Below are positions 25,335 through 33,222 of a DNA stretch of 40,221 bases, in pieces. Numbering within the stretch: position 1 is the stretch's first letter; the number at the start of each line of letters is the position of its first letter. Position numbers and translations under genes: made by a program. This DNA is from Pseudomonadota bacterium (GTDB lineage Bacteria > Bdellovibrionota > Bacteriovoracia > Bacteriovoracales > Bacteriovoracaceae): assembly GCA_027487685.1 (NCBI GenBank), contig JAIYDC010000015.1:1-40221 (forward strand), given 5' to 3'. The notes under the pieces are model-generated. The model did no database searches. It saw nothing but the letters and a program-made list of their open reading frames with translations, and had not been told where the DNA came from.

Positions 25335-26162
25335 TTAGAGGAACGACCCGTACATCCAAGCACCTAAATAGGCATTACGTGTAGCATTTGATTCAGAAGT
25401 ATCAATTGCGATAAACGGAAGAATGCCTAAGGTTTTATGAATCTTTTGATGAAGAGAAAAGAAGTGATTTTGTCCATCGTCTCGAGTGCTAAAGAAATTC
25501 TGGTTTGTCCCCGCCTGGTTGAAACCCTGCTGAAGCCAATAACGGAAGCTGGTTTGATCATTGAAGTAGTACTCGACCTTTGGGCCTATCCACCCTCCAA
25601 AGCCTGCCTGATTGGTATTTCTTGAATACACGTTCATCCTGAAAAAGGTCCTGGCGGCGACGTCAAAGGCGGGCCCGAACCGATAGGTGACTTCGTGAAA
25701 ATCACCGGGATTGAGAAGAAGGTTTTTCTCTCGGGCCGATTCAGACACTTTTCCCGTCACGGTGTTGAGAATGCCGAAGTAGCTGACGTTTTCGCTGAGT
25801 TTGTAGTTAAAGATAAAACCAGTCACCGGGTCATCGAGTTCCGCCTCGCTTTCCCCGTTCGGACGTTCTCCGTAATGCAGGGTGAAGCGCGGATTTACTG
25901 CGAAGGTAATGTTGTTATTGATTTTCTTACCAATGGTGAGTTGGAACCAATGACTGACCGGATCCAGTGAGGGTTGTCCGTTGGACTCAAGCTTCCGAGA
26001 CCCGCCAGTGCGTACGCCTGGCCCAGTTAAGATGGAGAAATGACTAAAGACAAGACCTTCTTTAAACTTGCGCCATTGAGTCGTGAGCTCTGACTCACTT
26101 ATGACCTGAGCGGAGGCGTAGAATGATACGAAAAGCGAGAATGCTATAAGTACGAATTTCAC
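25335..26162 (-). CDS. Outer-membrane beta-barrel protein
   Basis: A 275-residue protein with a signal peptide (GTG start, KFVLIAFSLFVSFYASA|QV). AGGAG lies about eight bases before the start. The mature chain is built of alternating amphipathic strands (FQLTIGKKINNNITFAVNPRF, VTYRFGPAFDV, GPKVEYYFNDQTSFRYWLQ) and ends in Leu after YGSF. It shares an N-terminal pattern, a GPxxxxG stretch, then NGQ...DPVSHWFQLTIGKKIN, with the outer-membrane protein at 38,676, so the two are likely distant paralogues. The role is unknown; a channel or structural barrel is likely. It is convergent with the GNAT remnant and divergent from the pirin gene. Confidence 0.85.
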   Translation of the reverse strand: MKFVLIAFSLFVSFYASAQVISESELTTQWRKFKEGLVFSHFSILTGPGVRTGGSRKLESNGQPSLDPVSHWFQLTIGKKINNNITFAVNPRFTLHYGERPNGESEAELDDPVTGFIFNYKLSENVSYFGILNTVTGKVSESAREKNLLLNPGDFHEVTYRFGPAFDVAARTFFRMNVYSRNTNQAGFGGWIGPKVEYYFNDQTSFRYWLQQGFNQAGTNQNFFSTRDDGQNHFFSLHQKIHKTLGILPFIAIDTSESNATRNAYLGAWMYGSFL

Positions 26163-26371
26163 TTTATTCTCCTGAGGCGCGAGGTATTCTCAAAAGGATA
26201 AAATCTAGTCAATGAATTAAATTGTTCACCCTCTGGATATCATTTCAGGGGTGTGAAACAGTGCGTATTTTTCGTGTGCGAAGATGATTCCAAATCCCCA
26301 ATTGCCTAAGAGATGACAGCCTCACCCAGTCGCAGTAGGATTTGTTAAAACGTTTGACCTTATCGGATTTT

Positions 26372-27469
26372 ATGAATCGAAGATTCCTCTTAAAACTCCT
26401 TGCTCTTCTACCATTTGCAGGCTGGGGAGTTGGCCAACTGATGAGACAGGGACCAACGAAAAAGGACCACACCATGATTCAGCGGCTTGAACCTATCGAC
26501 CTCCATTGGCCAACTCAAGGGCCTTTCCTTTTCTGTGCCCACCACCTCGACCACTATCCTGCCGGGGATGAGAAGCTTGGCCTTAATCCTTCACACTTTT
26601 CGGGTCGAAATCTCGGCTCTGATTTTCAGGAAAAAGATGGCTTCCGGCTTTATCACGGCGCGGAAATACCTGGATTCCCCGTCCATCCCCACAGGGGCTT
26701 TGAGACCATTACGATCGTGCGTCAGGGCCTTGCTGACCATGCTGATTCCCTTGGTGCCTCGGGCAGATACGGCGAGGGTGACGTGCAATGGATGACGGCG
26801 GGGGCCGGAGTCCAGCACTCAGAGATGTTTCCGCTCCTTCATCAGGACAAAGAAAACACCCTTGAGCTTTTCCAAATCTGGCTCAATCTACCGAAAAAAA
26901 ACAAACTCGTCCCTCCGGATTTTAAAATGCTCTGGGCGGATACCATCCCACGAGTGGTCACAGAAAATCTTGAAGTCTCTATTATCAGTGGGCAGTACGG
27001 CACCACCCGATTCTTCGAAGCTCCCAAAAATAGCTGGGGCGCCGATCCGGGCAACGGGGTGACAATCCTCTTGGTAAAAATTAAAAACGGAGAGAAGGGC
27101 TTCTCTTATCCAGCGATGCCTGGACGAAGCCGCTCTGTGTACTTCTTCGACGGCGATGCCGCAGTCTTAAACGGTCAGAAGATTATTGGCAAACAGGCCG
27201 CCTTTGTATCGGCGGAAGAAGCACTCGAGATCGAATCCACCGGAGCCTCAGAGTTCCTTCTTCTCGAAGCGAACCCCATCGGAGAGCCGGTGGTCCAATA
27301 TGGCCCTTTCGTCATGACGACAAAAGCCGAGATCGAGGATACTTTCCGCGCCTATGAGCAAACGCAGTTCGGTGGATGGAAATGGCCGCGAGACGGCATG
27401 GTCCATGGTCCCGGCACGGAGCGCTTCGCTAAGTACCCAGATGGACGGATTGACCGACCCAAGTCTTAG
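26372..27469 (+). CDS. Pirin-family bicupin with N-terminal export signal
   Basis: A pirin-like double cupin, 365 residues from the ATG at 26372. An in-frame TTG at 26342 is less likely. The metal site residues are present: His 105 and His 107 (PVHPHRGFET), His 149 and Glu 151 (GVQHSEMF). Pirins hold iron and act as redox sensors or quercetinases. Unusually, this one begins with MNRRFLLKLLALLPFAGWGVG, a hydrophobic leader with a twin-arginine-like RRFLLK, so it may be exported folded through Tat or anchored in the inner membrane. The C-terminal cupin contains MPGRSRSVYFFDGDA and ends with a GGWKWPRDGMVHG tail. It is convergent with the DUF692 gene. Confidence 0.9.
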   Translation: MNRRFLLKLLALLPFAGWGVGQLMRQGPTKKDHTMIQRLEPIDLHWPTQGPFLFCAHHLDHYPAGDEKLGLNPSHFSGRNLGSDFQEKDGFRLYHGAEIPGFPVHPHRGFETITIVRQGLADHADSLGASGRYGEGDVQWMTAGAGVQHSEMFPLLHQDKENTLELFQIWLNLPKKNKLVPPDFKMLWADTIPRVVTENLEVSIISGQYGTTRFFEAPKNSWGADPGNGVTILLVKIKNGEKGFSYPAMPGRSRSVYFFDGDAAVLNGQKIIGKQAAFVSAEEALEIESTGASEFLLLEANPIGEPVVQYGPFVMTTKAEIEDTFRAYEQTQFGGWKWPRDGMVHGPGTERFAKYPDGRIDRPKS

Positions 27470-27518
27470 ACTTGACCAACTCCCTTAAGGATGCGGTTTA
27501 ACTATGACTTTAGGAAGT

Positions 27519-28433
27519 TTATATTTTCCATTTCTTAGCAAGTAGACTCACCACCTCAAGCGCTCTCTGATCGGGAGTATGATGCTTCAGACCAAGAAGC
27601 GGCTTGGGCCTTGTGGGGATGGCTTGAGTCGAACTTAAGTTTTCCAAACAAGGAAGGAGCCGGCGTAATGAGTTTGTCGTGAGGATGAGATCGGACAAAA
27701 AATCCATCGGCAGTTGCTCGAAGAGGGCCCAACGTAGGTTGGGAAGCGTCGTAAGAATTTGCGGGAGCTGCGACCAGATCTCTTCCGGGACCTCCCCGTC
27801 ATGGGTGTCACGTCTGAAATTCTTATACATGGATCCACCGCTAACGTGCACTTCAAGCACTTTGTCCCGGTTGATCCAAGTTAGTATTTCGGACAGGCCC
27901 ATGCCGAAGTTCACAGACTGACAGAAGAGATTGTGGAGGTCTAACAGGAGATAACCGTTGACCCGTTCCCTTATGGTCTCAATAACCTCGATCTGTCTTA
28001 GGCAATCCTCCTGTGAAAGTGCTAGGGCCAGGTTTTCAATTCCCACCGGGCATTGGAACTGCGATGCAAGATAGTTTAGACGATCACACGCGAGGTCGAT
28101 CTCCTGAGGAGTGGGGGTAATAGGGAGGAAAGTACTGACTCTCGACCCCTCATGCCAATCAGCGCCATAGTGGACGGTAAAGTAATCGGGCCTGAGTCCA
28201 GCAGTGTTTTTTTGAACCGATCGGCACCAACCCTCAAGATCGAAGTCCCTGCGGAAGAGTGAAAATTTTATGGAGTGCATGAGAAGAGAGTGATTCGGCG
28301 GTAGAATTTTTTTCCGTGGAAGATCAGGATTTAATTCGATAGCACCCAGGGATCGACCAAGGGCCAGAACCCAGGCCATCGTATGGGATGCGGACCCCGT
28401 GAGGGAAAGTCCGACCTCTACCCGAGGCCGCAT
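27519..28433 (-). CDS. DUF692/UPF0276 multinuclear iron oxidase (MNIO) family enzyme
   Basis: A TIM-barrel protein of the MbnB/TglH/BufB superfamily, which uses two or three iron ions to modify peptide cysteines (for example to oxazolone/thioamide or thiooxazole). From the ATG at 28433 it is 304 residues, the usual length. Conserved landmarks: VGLSLTGSAS at the N-terminus, IELNP (Glu 33), MHS (His 53), FTVHYGADW (His 88), GIENL (Glu 133), LLLDLHNLF (Asp 165, His 167), EVHVSGG (His 196), DTHDGEVPEEIW (Asp 209, His 211) and FEQLP (Glu 239), which together supply the iron ligands. A TTG at 28442 is possible. There is no Shine-Dalgarno; the start lies inside the end of the upstream peptide gene (16-base overlap), indicating translational coupling. 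No DUF2063-like partner is adjacent. Confidence 0.93.
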   Translation of the reverse strand: MRPRVEVGLSLTGSASHTMAWVLALGRSLGAIELNPDLPRKKILPPNHSLLMHSIKFSLFRRDFDLEGWCRSVQKNTAGLRPDYFTVHYGADWHEGSRVSTFLPITPTPQEIDLACDRLNYLASQFQCPVGIENLALALSQEDCLRQIEVIETIRERVNGYLLLDLHNLFCQSVNFGMGLSEILTWINRDKVLEVHVSGGSMYKNFRRDTHDGEVPEEIWSQLPQILTTLPNLRWALFEQLPMDFLSDLILTTNSLRRLLPCLENLSSTQAIPTRPKPLLGLKHHTPDQRALEVVSLLAKKWKI

Positions 28434-28642
28434 GCAAGGCAAGGTTTACTCTCGGGCTGGGTTGGTTCTGGTTTGAGGGGTTTCTCTGGAGTCGTGGTCG
28501 AACCAGTGCCGGCTTTTGGTGTGCTGGGTTCAGATTTAACACTGCCTTCAGGAGAAGGAGAAGTTTTAATCTCCCCTAAGGCATGGGCCGACCACTGAAA
28601 AAAGATGAGCAGGGTAGAGATGCAAGATAGAATGATTTTCAT
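28418..28642 (-). CDS. Secreted small peptide with C-terminal CxxC, putative MNIO/RiPP precursor
   Basis: A 74-residue peptide. Residues 1-21 are a Sec signal (MKIILSCISTLLIFFQWSAHA). Residues 22-66 are a disordered Pro/Ser/Thr/Glu/Lys-rich spacer (for example TTTPEKPLKPEPTQPE). The chain ends KPCLACGLG with Cys 68 and Cys 71, the only cysteines of the mature part. Its 3' end overlaps the DUF692 gene start, so the enzyme is translated behind it. Known MNIO substrates are small Cys-bearing peptides, and the bufferin class carries Sec signals, so this is a strong candidate substrate. The Shine-Dalgarno is weak (AAAG near the ATG at 28642). The chance-ORF possibility is lowered by the signal peptide and the exact coupling. 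Confidence 0.8.
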   Translation of the reverse strand: MKIILSCISTLLIFFQWSAHALGEIKTSPSPEGSVKSEPSTPKAGTGSTTTPEKPLKPEPTQPESKPCLACGLG

Positions 28643-28862
28643 GACTTTATTATAAGCTCAGTTGCTAATAATGGCCGATAGAATTCTCTCATTCTGCTGC
28701 TGGCCGGAGATATGTGCCTGGATTTACATTCAGGATCAAGTTTCTATTGGCGCTCAAAGTAGTCGCTGTGATTATAAAATGACCGGCCAACCAGGGTGAA
28801 GTCTCAGAAGACTGCTTTCAAAATTAACTTAGGTGCACGATAATAGATTTTTTAGATTCACC

Positions 28863-29945
28863 ATGAGCACTATGCCTACCACCCAAATTAAAAGATACCC
28901 TGTGAGAAAGAATGAAGTCTTGCAAGGCCATGACAGCGCCGATGACTTGATTCTTCAACACTTGCTTTCAACTGATCTGAACGGGAAGAGAATCCTTATC
29001 GTTAATGATCACTTCGGAGCGCTAAGCTGTGGTTTAGAAAGCTTTGACTGCACCACCTATACTGATTCCTATGTGAGTATGATGGGTATTCAAAGCAATA
29101 GTAAGCAAAAGATAAGACCCATCAATGACCTCTCTGAGCTCACAGGATTCTACGATATCGTTTGCATTCAACTCCCAAAAAACATGTCATTTTTTGAGGA
29201 CATTCTTTGTCACTTAACCGCCCATCTTCAGTCCCACTCAAAAATTATTTGTGGGGTCATGGTCAAGCATCTCGCCTCGAGCTGTTTTGATCTCCTGAAT
29301 AAGTACATCGGGACCACAAGAACCGGCCTAGCGCATAAAAAAGCCAGGCTAATCTTTGCAGATTTTCAGCAGGGCGTAGTTGGGACTCCTTATCCTCAGA
29401 GTGTGAGGATGGATTCCTTTGAGACTCCCTTTGTGAATCACTCCAACCTCTTTAGCCGGGAAAGACTGGATATCGGGACGAGATTTTTCTTAGAACATAT
29501 TCCTCAAGGTCAATTTGAGTCAATCCTGGACCTTGGCTGTGCCAATGGCATCATTGGGATAAAAGCAAAACTCCTTCATCCCCAGGCCAAACTACATTTT
29601 AGTGACGACTCCGCCATGGCGATTAAAAGTGCCAAGGAAAATTATGCCAACCACTTTGGAGATGAGGCCGTTTTCGATTGGACCAATTGCTACGAGAATG
29701 GGCCTCGGGAAACATTAGACTTAGTCCTGTGTAATCCCCCCTTTCATCAGGGCAATACCATTGGTGACTTTGTCTCCTCGCAAATGTTTCAGGATGCTCG
29801 CTCTGCTCTCAAAAGTGGCGGTCTCTTAAGGGTGATTGGAAACTCCCACTTGGGTTACCGGTTGAAGCTCAAAAAACTTTTTGGGAACTGCAGAATTGTT
29901 GCCACCAATCAGAAATTTGTCATCTGTGATGCTTTGAAATCATGA
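28863..29945 (+). CDS. rlmG: 23S rRNA (guanine-N2) methyltransferase RlmG-like
   Basis: An RsmC/RlmG-type rRNA m2G methyltransferase with two Rossmann domains. The first is a degenerate, non-catalytic copy (around GKRILIVNDHFGALSCGL). The second has the SAM motif SILDLGCANGIIGI (residues about 220-233) and the catalytic NPPFHQG at 291-297, followed by a GGLLRVIGNSHLGY strand. The family HLG and NPPFHQ features favour RlmG (G1835 of 23S rRNA) over RsmC. The ATG at 28863 is chosen because MPTTQIKRYP aligns with the usual LTLQRFP start. A GTG at 28833 and an ATG at 28872 are alternatives. It is divergent from the peptide-DUF692 pair and convergent, 11 bases apart, with the SMP-30-like gene. Confidence 0.9.
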   Translation: MSTMPTTQIKRYPVRKNEVLQGHDSADDLILQHLLSTDLNGKRILIVNDHFGALSCGLESFDCTTYTDSYVSMMGIQSNSKQKIRPINDLSELTGFYDIVCIQLPKNMSFFEDILCHLTAHLQSHSKIICGVMVKHLASSCFDLLNKYIGTTRTGLAHKKARLIFADFQQGVVGTPYPQSVRMDSFETPFVNHSNLFSRERLDIGTRFFLEHIPQGQFESILDLGCANGIIGIKAKLLHPQAKLHFSDDSAMAIKSAKENYANHFGDEAVFDWTNCYENGPRETLDLVLCNPPFHQGNTIGDFVSSQMFQDARSALKSGGLLRVIGNSHLGYRLKLKKLFGNCRIVATNQKFVICDALKS

Positions 29946-29956
29946 TTCGCCTTTAG

Positions 29957-30841
29957 TCACTCTACTTTGAATGCCATCACTTTGCTCTCATACATCTGCG
30001 GAACGAAGAGAAGGTTAAGCTCTTTAGAGTAGAATAGGTCCGCTGTTCCTTGTCTTAAGTTCATTTTTTTCTGAACTGTTCCATTTCGTTGAACCGCATA
30101 GATATTTCCATTCATCCAGTCTGAGATCCATAAAGTACCCTTGTTGTCCTCGGAAATGCCGTCCAGGTTCCCTGGGAGTGTCGCTTCTTCATGAAGTTTT
30201 TCAGCTGGATTCGCTACCGGTATGGTCATTAGAGTTCCCGGATTCTTGGTAGTAAAATTATCCGCGATGGGTTGACCCCACGAGGCGATGAGAAGTTGTT
30301 CATTTCCATTGACAAAAAGGCCATTGGGAGATCGTAGCTCGGGTGACTTCTTCCAAACTTTAACTCCATCCTTGTTCCAGACATGGATAGTGTCGGTCAT
30401 CATATCTGAGATATACACGTTTCCACTTTTATCAGCAGCAACATCATTCAGAAATTTGGCCCCAGGGATTTTAATCGCCTGGAGAACTTTAGCATTTCGA
30501 ACATCGATTTTGACTACTTGGTCGACGTCACTCACATAGAGTTCATTTCCTACAAGGGCCATCCCCTTGGGTGCTCTCAATCCTTTTACCCATGGTGCCG
30601 CGATCACCTTGCCTGTAGTGGTGTATTTACTGATGTTCCCAACAGGCATCACCTCGACCGGATTACCACTTGGGATATTTGATACAAAGATGGCGTTATC
30701 ATTTTTTGAAAAGAGCACCGACTCAGGGTGAGAAATACCGTCGGTTATTGTGAAGACAAGGTTAGGGGATGATGCAAGGCGACTCTCCTTAGTACTAGAA
30801 CAACTCACAAAGAGGACCAATAGTGCGATTTTCCATAGCAT
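29957..30841 (-). CDS. SMP-30/gluconolactonase-like propeller lipoprotein
   Basis: A 294-residue lipoprotein. The ATG at 30841 has GGAG six bases upstream and opens MLWKIALLVLFVSC, with the lipobox Cys at residue 14. The mature part has propeller blades of the SMP-30/LRE type: ISHPESVLFSKNDNAIFVSNIPSG, LRAPKGMALVGNELYVSDVDQVVKID, FLNDVAADKSGNVYISDMMTDTIHVW, and LDGISEDNKGTLWISDWMNGNIYAV. The E, N and D positions (PES, LND and LDG) correspond to the divalent-metal site of SMP-30 lactonases, so lactone hydrolysis in the periplasm is possible. It could also be only a binding propeller. It is divergent from the helical exported protein at 31,075. Confidence 0.85.
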   Translation of the reverse strand: MLWKIALLVLFVSCSSTKESRLASSPNLVFTITDGISHPESVLFSKNDNAIFVSNIPSGNPVEVMPVGNISKYTTTGKVIAAPWVKGLRAPKGMALVGNELYVSDVDQVVKIDVRNAKVLQAIKIPGAKFLNDVAADKSGNVYISDMMTDTIHVWNKDGVKVWKKSPELRSPNGLFVNGNEQLLIASWGQPIADNFTTKNPGTLMTIPVANPAEKLHEEATLPGNLDGISEDNKGTLWISDWMNGNIYAVQRNGTVQKKMNLRQGTADLFYSKELNLLFVPQMYESKVMAFKVE

Positions 30842-30937
30842 AAAATACTCCAATAAAAGGATTTCTCATCCAGTGTAGATGAGGTTGGGAATCTATTCAA
30901 GCCTTGTGGATAGATCAAGTGATCCTAGGATGAGTGT

Positions 30938-30966
30938 TTGACACAAAATGAAATATCATTTTATCA
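30938..30966 (+). promoter_or_regulatory. Sigma70-like promoter
   Basis: A perfect TTGACA (30938-30943) is followed after 17 bases by TTATCA (30961-30966), about 110 bases upstream of the helical exported protein gene. The -10 is a weak match. Confidence 0.5.
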
Positions 30967-31074
30967 CCTCAAGATTTTAGGCCAGCATTAGAAATACATA
31001 AATTATTAAATTGTTCGAAGGCCTGGATAAAGTTATCACAAGAACTGTAGAACAACGCCTTCAAGGAGGATTTA

Positions 31075-31734
31075 ATGTTTAAGAATTTGCTAGTGCTTTT
31101 ATCTTTATCATTTTCGTTCTTTGTTTTTGCTGCGGAATCAGTGAATGAAAGAAAGTTACCCATGGGCTTCATTGTTGTTGAAGAGCAAGTTGTTACAGAT
31201 ATGCGAGTACTTCCCTTTGAACTCCTCCAAAAATCTAAAAATGACTTTTTGAACAATAATTTTGGCGAGGCTTCAGCGGATATCTCGGCCGCCGCAAGAA
31301 TTTTAAAATCTGAGGCGATAAGAGCAGACAACGCCAAACGAGGGAAAAGCCTCTCTGATGTTTCTGTTCGTTTAGAAAGAGTGGCAAGAGATGTGAAGGA
31401 TAGGAAAATAAAATCGGAAAGAGAACTTAGCTCTGAACTGTCGAGGGCCGCTTATCAAACTGCCGCCCATCACCGAATTCTGGCGTTGGAAGAGTGGAGT
31501 AAAAAAGAATATAATCAGGCCGGGCATGACCTCAAAGCAGCTGCTGTCGCATCCGAACATGCCTTACAATGGTCGGGCAAGGAAATTGAGATAGCTTCTA
31601 AAGAAGCGGTTTCTGGAGCACGTTTCGTCGCTGGAAAACTGATTCAAGGAGCTGGTTGGACCACTGCTGAGGTTGGTAGTGCTTTTGAGAAGCTCGGCAA
31701 GGCCACCGAGAAGCTCGGCAACAAAGTATTGTGA
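31075..31734 (+). CDS. Exported helical protein with internal repeat
   Basis: A 219-residue protein with a signal peptide (MFKNLLVLLSLSFSFFVFAA) and a very strong AAGGAGG Shine-Dalgarno seven bases before the ATG. The mature protein is almost all helical. Two similar helix pairs can be seen: DFLNNNFGEASADISAAARI near 60-79 and EWSKKEYNQAGHDLKAAAVA near 140-159, suggesting an internal duplication in the style of YfdX-like periplasmic proteins, though the family is not certain. The C-terminus GSAFEKLGKATEKLGNK is amphipathic. The role is unknown. The strong ribosome site and near-perfect -35 imply high expression. Confidence 0.82.
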   Translation: MFKNLLVLLSLSFSFFVFAAESVNERKLPMGFIVVEEQVVTDMRVLPFELLQKSKNDFLNNNFGEASADISAAARILKSEAIRADNAKRGKSLSDVSVRLERVARDVKDRKIKSERELSSELSRAAYQTAAHHRILALEEWSKKEYNQAGHDLKAAAVASEHALQWSGKEIEIASKEAVSGARFVAGKLIQGAGWTTAEVGSAFEKLGKATEKLGNKVL

Positions 31735-31833
31735 GAAGTTAGCATGACCTTAGACACTTGATCATAGAGCATCTGAGAGGGATCAGTGATTGCTGAGGTC
31801 TGATTTTTATGCTCTAAGAAGAGGAGCTGGACT

Positions 31834-32064
31834 ATGCGAAAGCTGCGATCTGTTTTAATGTTGATGCCATTTATTTTTCTTTATTCTTGCGAAAGTACAG
31901 TTAGAGGAGAGAATGGAAATATTGTTAGAGAAGAACTTGAGATCAAAGTAGAGAAGAAGAAGCTTAAAGTTGATGAGCATGATTTGGACAAGGCTAAAGA
32001 GAAGGAAGGGAATGATCTCTACAAACGGGAGAAGAAAATTCTTGAAGAAGAGCAGCACTACTGA
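31834..32064 (+). CDS. Small charged lipoprotein
   Basis: A 76-residue lipoprotein with signal MRKLRSVLMLMPFIFLYSC (lipobox LYSC, Cys 19) and a GAGGAG Shine-Dalgarno. The mature 57 residues are highly charged (EELEIKVEKKKLKVDEHD, EEEQHY end) and likely a single helix or short coiled coil. Small helical lipoproteins of this kind often coat or tether the outer membrane (Lpp-like), but no heptad pattern is firm. It lies 100 bases after the helical exported protein gene and may be co-transcribed. Confidence 0.8.
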   Translation: MRKLRSVLMLMPFIFLYSCESTVRGENGNIVREELEIKVEKKKLKVDEHDLDKAKEKEGNDLYKREKKILEEEQHY

Positions 32065-32091
32065 TCGGAGCGATGATGAAAGCTAGTATCA

Positions 32092-33222
32092 TTAGATCGG
32101 TCGATTAAATCTAACTTCCAATCCATCCATGGATGGCAAGAGAATGGCCAGCCGAGGATTGATGGATGCCTGATGGAACTTGTTAGGAGGACCGATCCCA
32201 AAATCCATTTTGGAGATCGGAAACTTTGTACAGTTTGTGACGATCAATCCCGGGCAGCCGACATCCTCGAAAACACCGAATCCCTTTTCTTCTCTCAGAG
32301 CATAAAGGCATTGCAGTGACTGTTGAACGGATTCTCCATCGACGCTATTGATCGCACGACGAATTCCTAGGGCGATCTCTTCGATCTTCATCTCTTTAAG
32401 CGCTGCAGGATCGAACGCTGCAACGGCATCACGAATGGCGTTGCCGAAGTATGTTTCGGACAGTCCCAACGTTCTTCGGTAGTCGACCGGACACCGGATG
32501 ATGAATTTTCCCTCATGCAGGGGAACGAAGGAGTGAAAGCGCTTGGCCAGGTCTGCCATCACAATGTCATTCTTAGAAATAGAGATCCCTCGACCAACCA
32601 ATTTTGCCTGTAGAGCATCGAGTTTATTTTTTGAGTAATGAATTTTTTCCAGATGGGCATTCACTGCCGTGGCGGGTTTGGGCATAACATAGCCGGCCGT
32701 CCGGAATAGTTCGGCTTGCGCATGTCCCAGGTAGTTACCGCTTCCTCTAATAAGTTTTCCCCGATCATCGCATGGTTTGTTTATCACCGTGCCCCCACTG
32801 CATACACGGGAGAGCTCGCTTAAGAAGTGGAAGATGCTTTTGCCGTCGCCCAGCATATGAGAAAAACTGAATCCAATAAATGTCTTGGTCGGTGTCATTG
32901 TGACCTTCACGGCCAGAAGGGGTTCGCCTTCAGCGTTCTGGATTGATTGCACGAGATTTTCATTTTTCTCTGTTGAATGGAATTCGATCTCCCGTCTGGA
33001 CGAAAAGCTTCTGACATTGATAGGGGGTCCCGGTTCTAGTATGATCTCACGATCCGAAACGAATCTCATGCGGGCGCTCACCGCCGGAAAACTTAAGATC
33101 GTCCTTTGCAAGGCGATGTCGAAGGATCTTAAGTCCAGGTGACCTTTGTACTCGAAGATGTACTGAATGGTGTAAAGATTCCGACGGAAAAAATAATAAT
33201 CCATTGGTGCCAGTGGAATCAT
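32092..33222 (-). CDS. BAHD/condensation-like CoA-dependent acyltransferase
   Basis: A 376-residue acyltransferase. The catalytic HxxxDG is SHMLGDG (His 122, Asp 126). A C-terminal MDFGIGPP (Asp 340-Gly 344) stands where BAHD enzymes have DFGWGxP, and it follows an ...VTNCTKFPISK strand as in that family. This is the Transferase (BAHD) branch of the chloramphenicol-acetyltransferase-like superfamily, well known in plants and fungi and less common in bacteria. It transfers acyl groups from CoA to OH or NH2. It is the last gene of a minus-strand operon after PIG-L and wecB, with a four-base ATGA overlap, so an amino-sugar or lipid-linked sugar acceptor is inferred. Confidence 0.85.
   Translation of the reverse strand: MIPLAPMDYYFFRRNLYTIQYIFEYKGHLDLRSFDIALQRTILSFPAVSARMRFVSDREIILEPGPPINVRSFSSRREIEFHSTEKNENLVQSIQNAEGEPLLAVKVTMTPTKTFIGFSFSHMLGDGKSIFHFLSELSRVCSGGTVINKPCDDRGKLIRGSGNYLGHAQAELFRTAGYVMPKPATAVNAHLEKIHYSKNKLDALQAKLVGRGISISKNDIVMADLAKRFHSFVPLHEGKFIIRCPVDYRRTLGLSETYFGNAIRDAVAAFDPAALKEMKIEEIALGIRRAINSVDGESVQQSLQCLYALREEKGFGVFEDVGCPGLIVTNCTKFPISKMDFGIGPPNKFHQASINPRLAILLPSMDGLEVRFNRPI

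Noticed and set aside
28442-28442. TTG as start of the DUF692 gene
   Set aside because: An ATG three codons later is more likely and still leaves the conserved VGLSL segment intact. The TTG adds only three residues.
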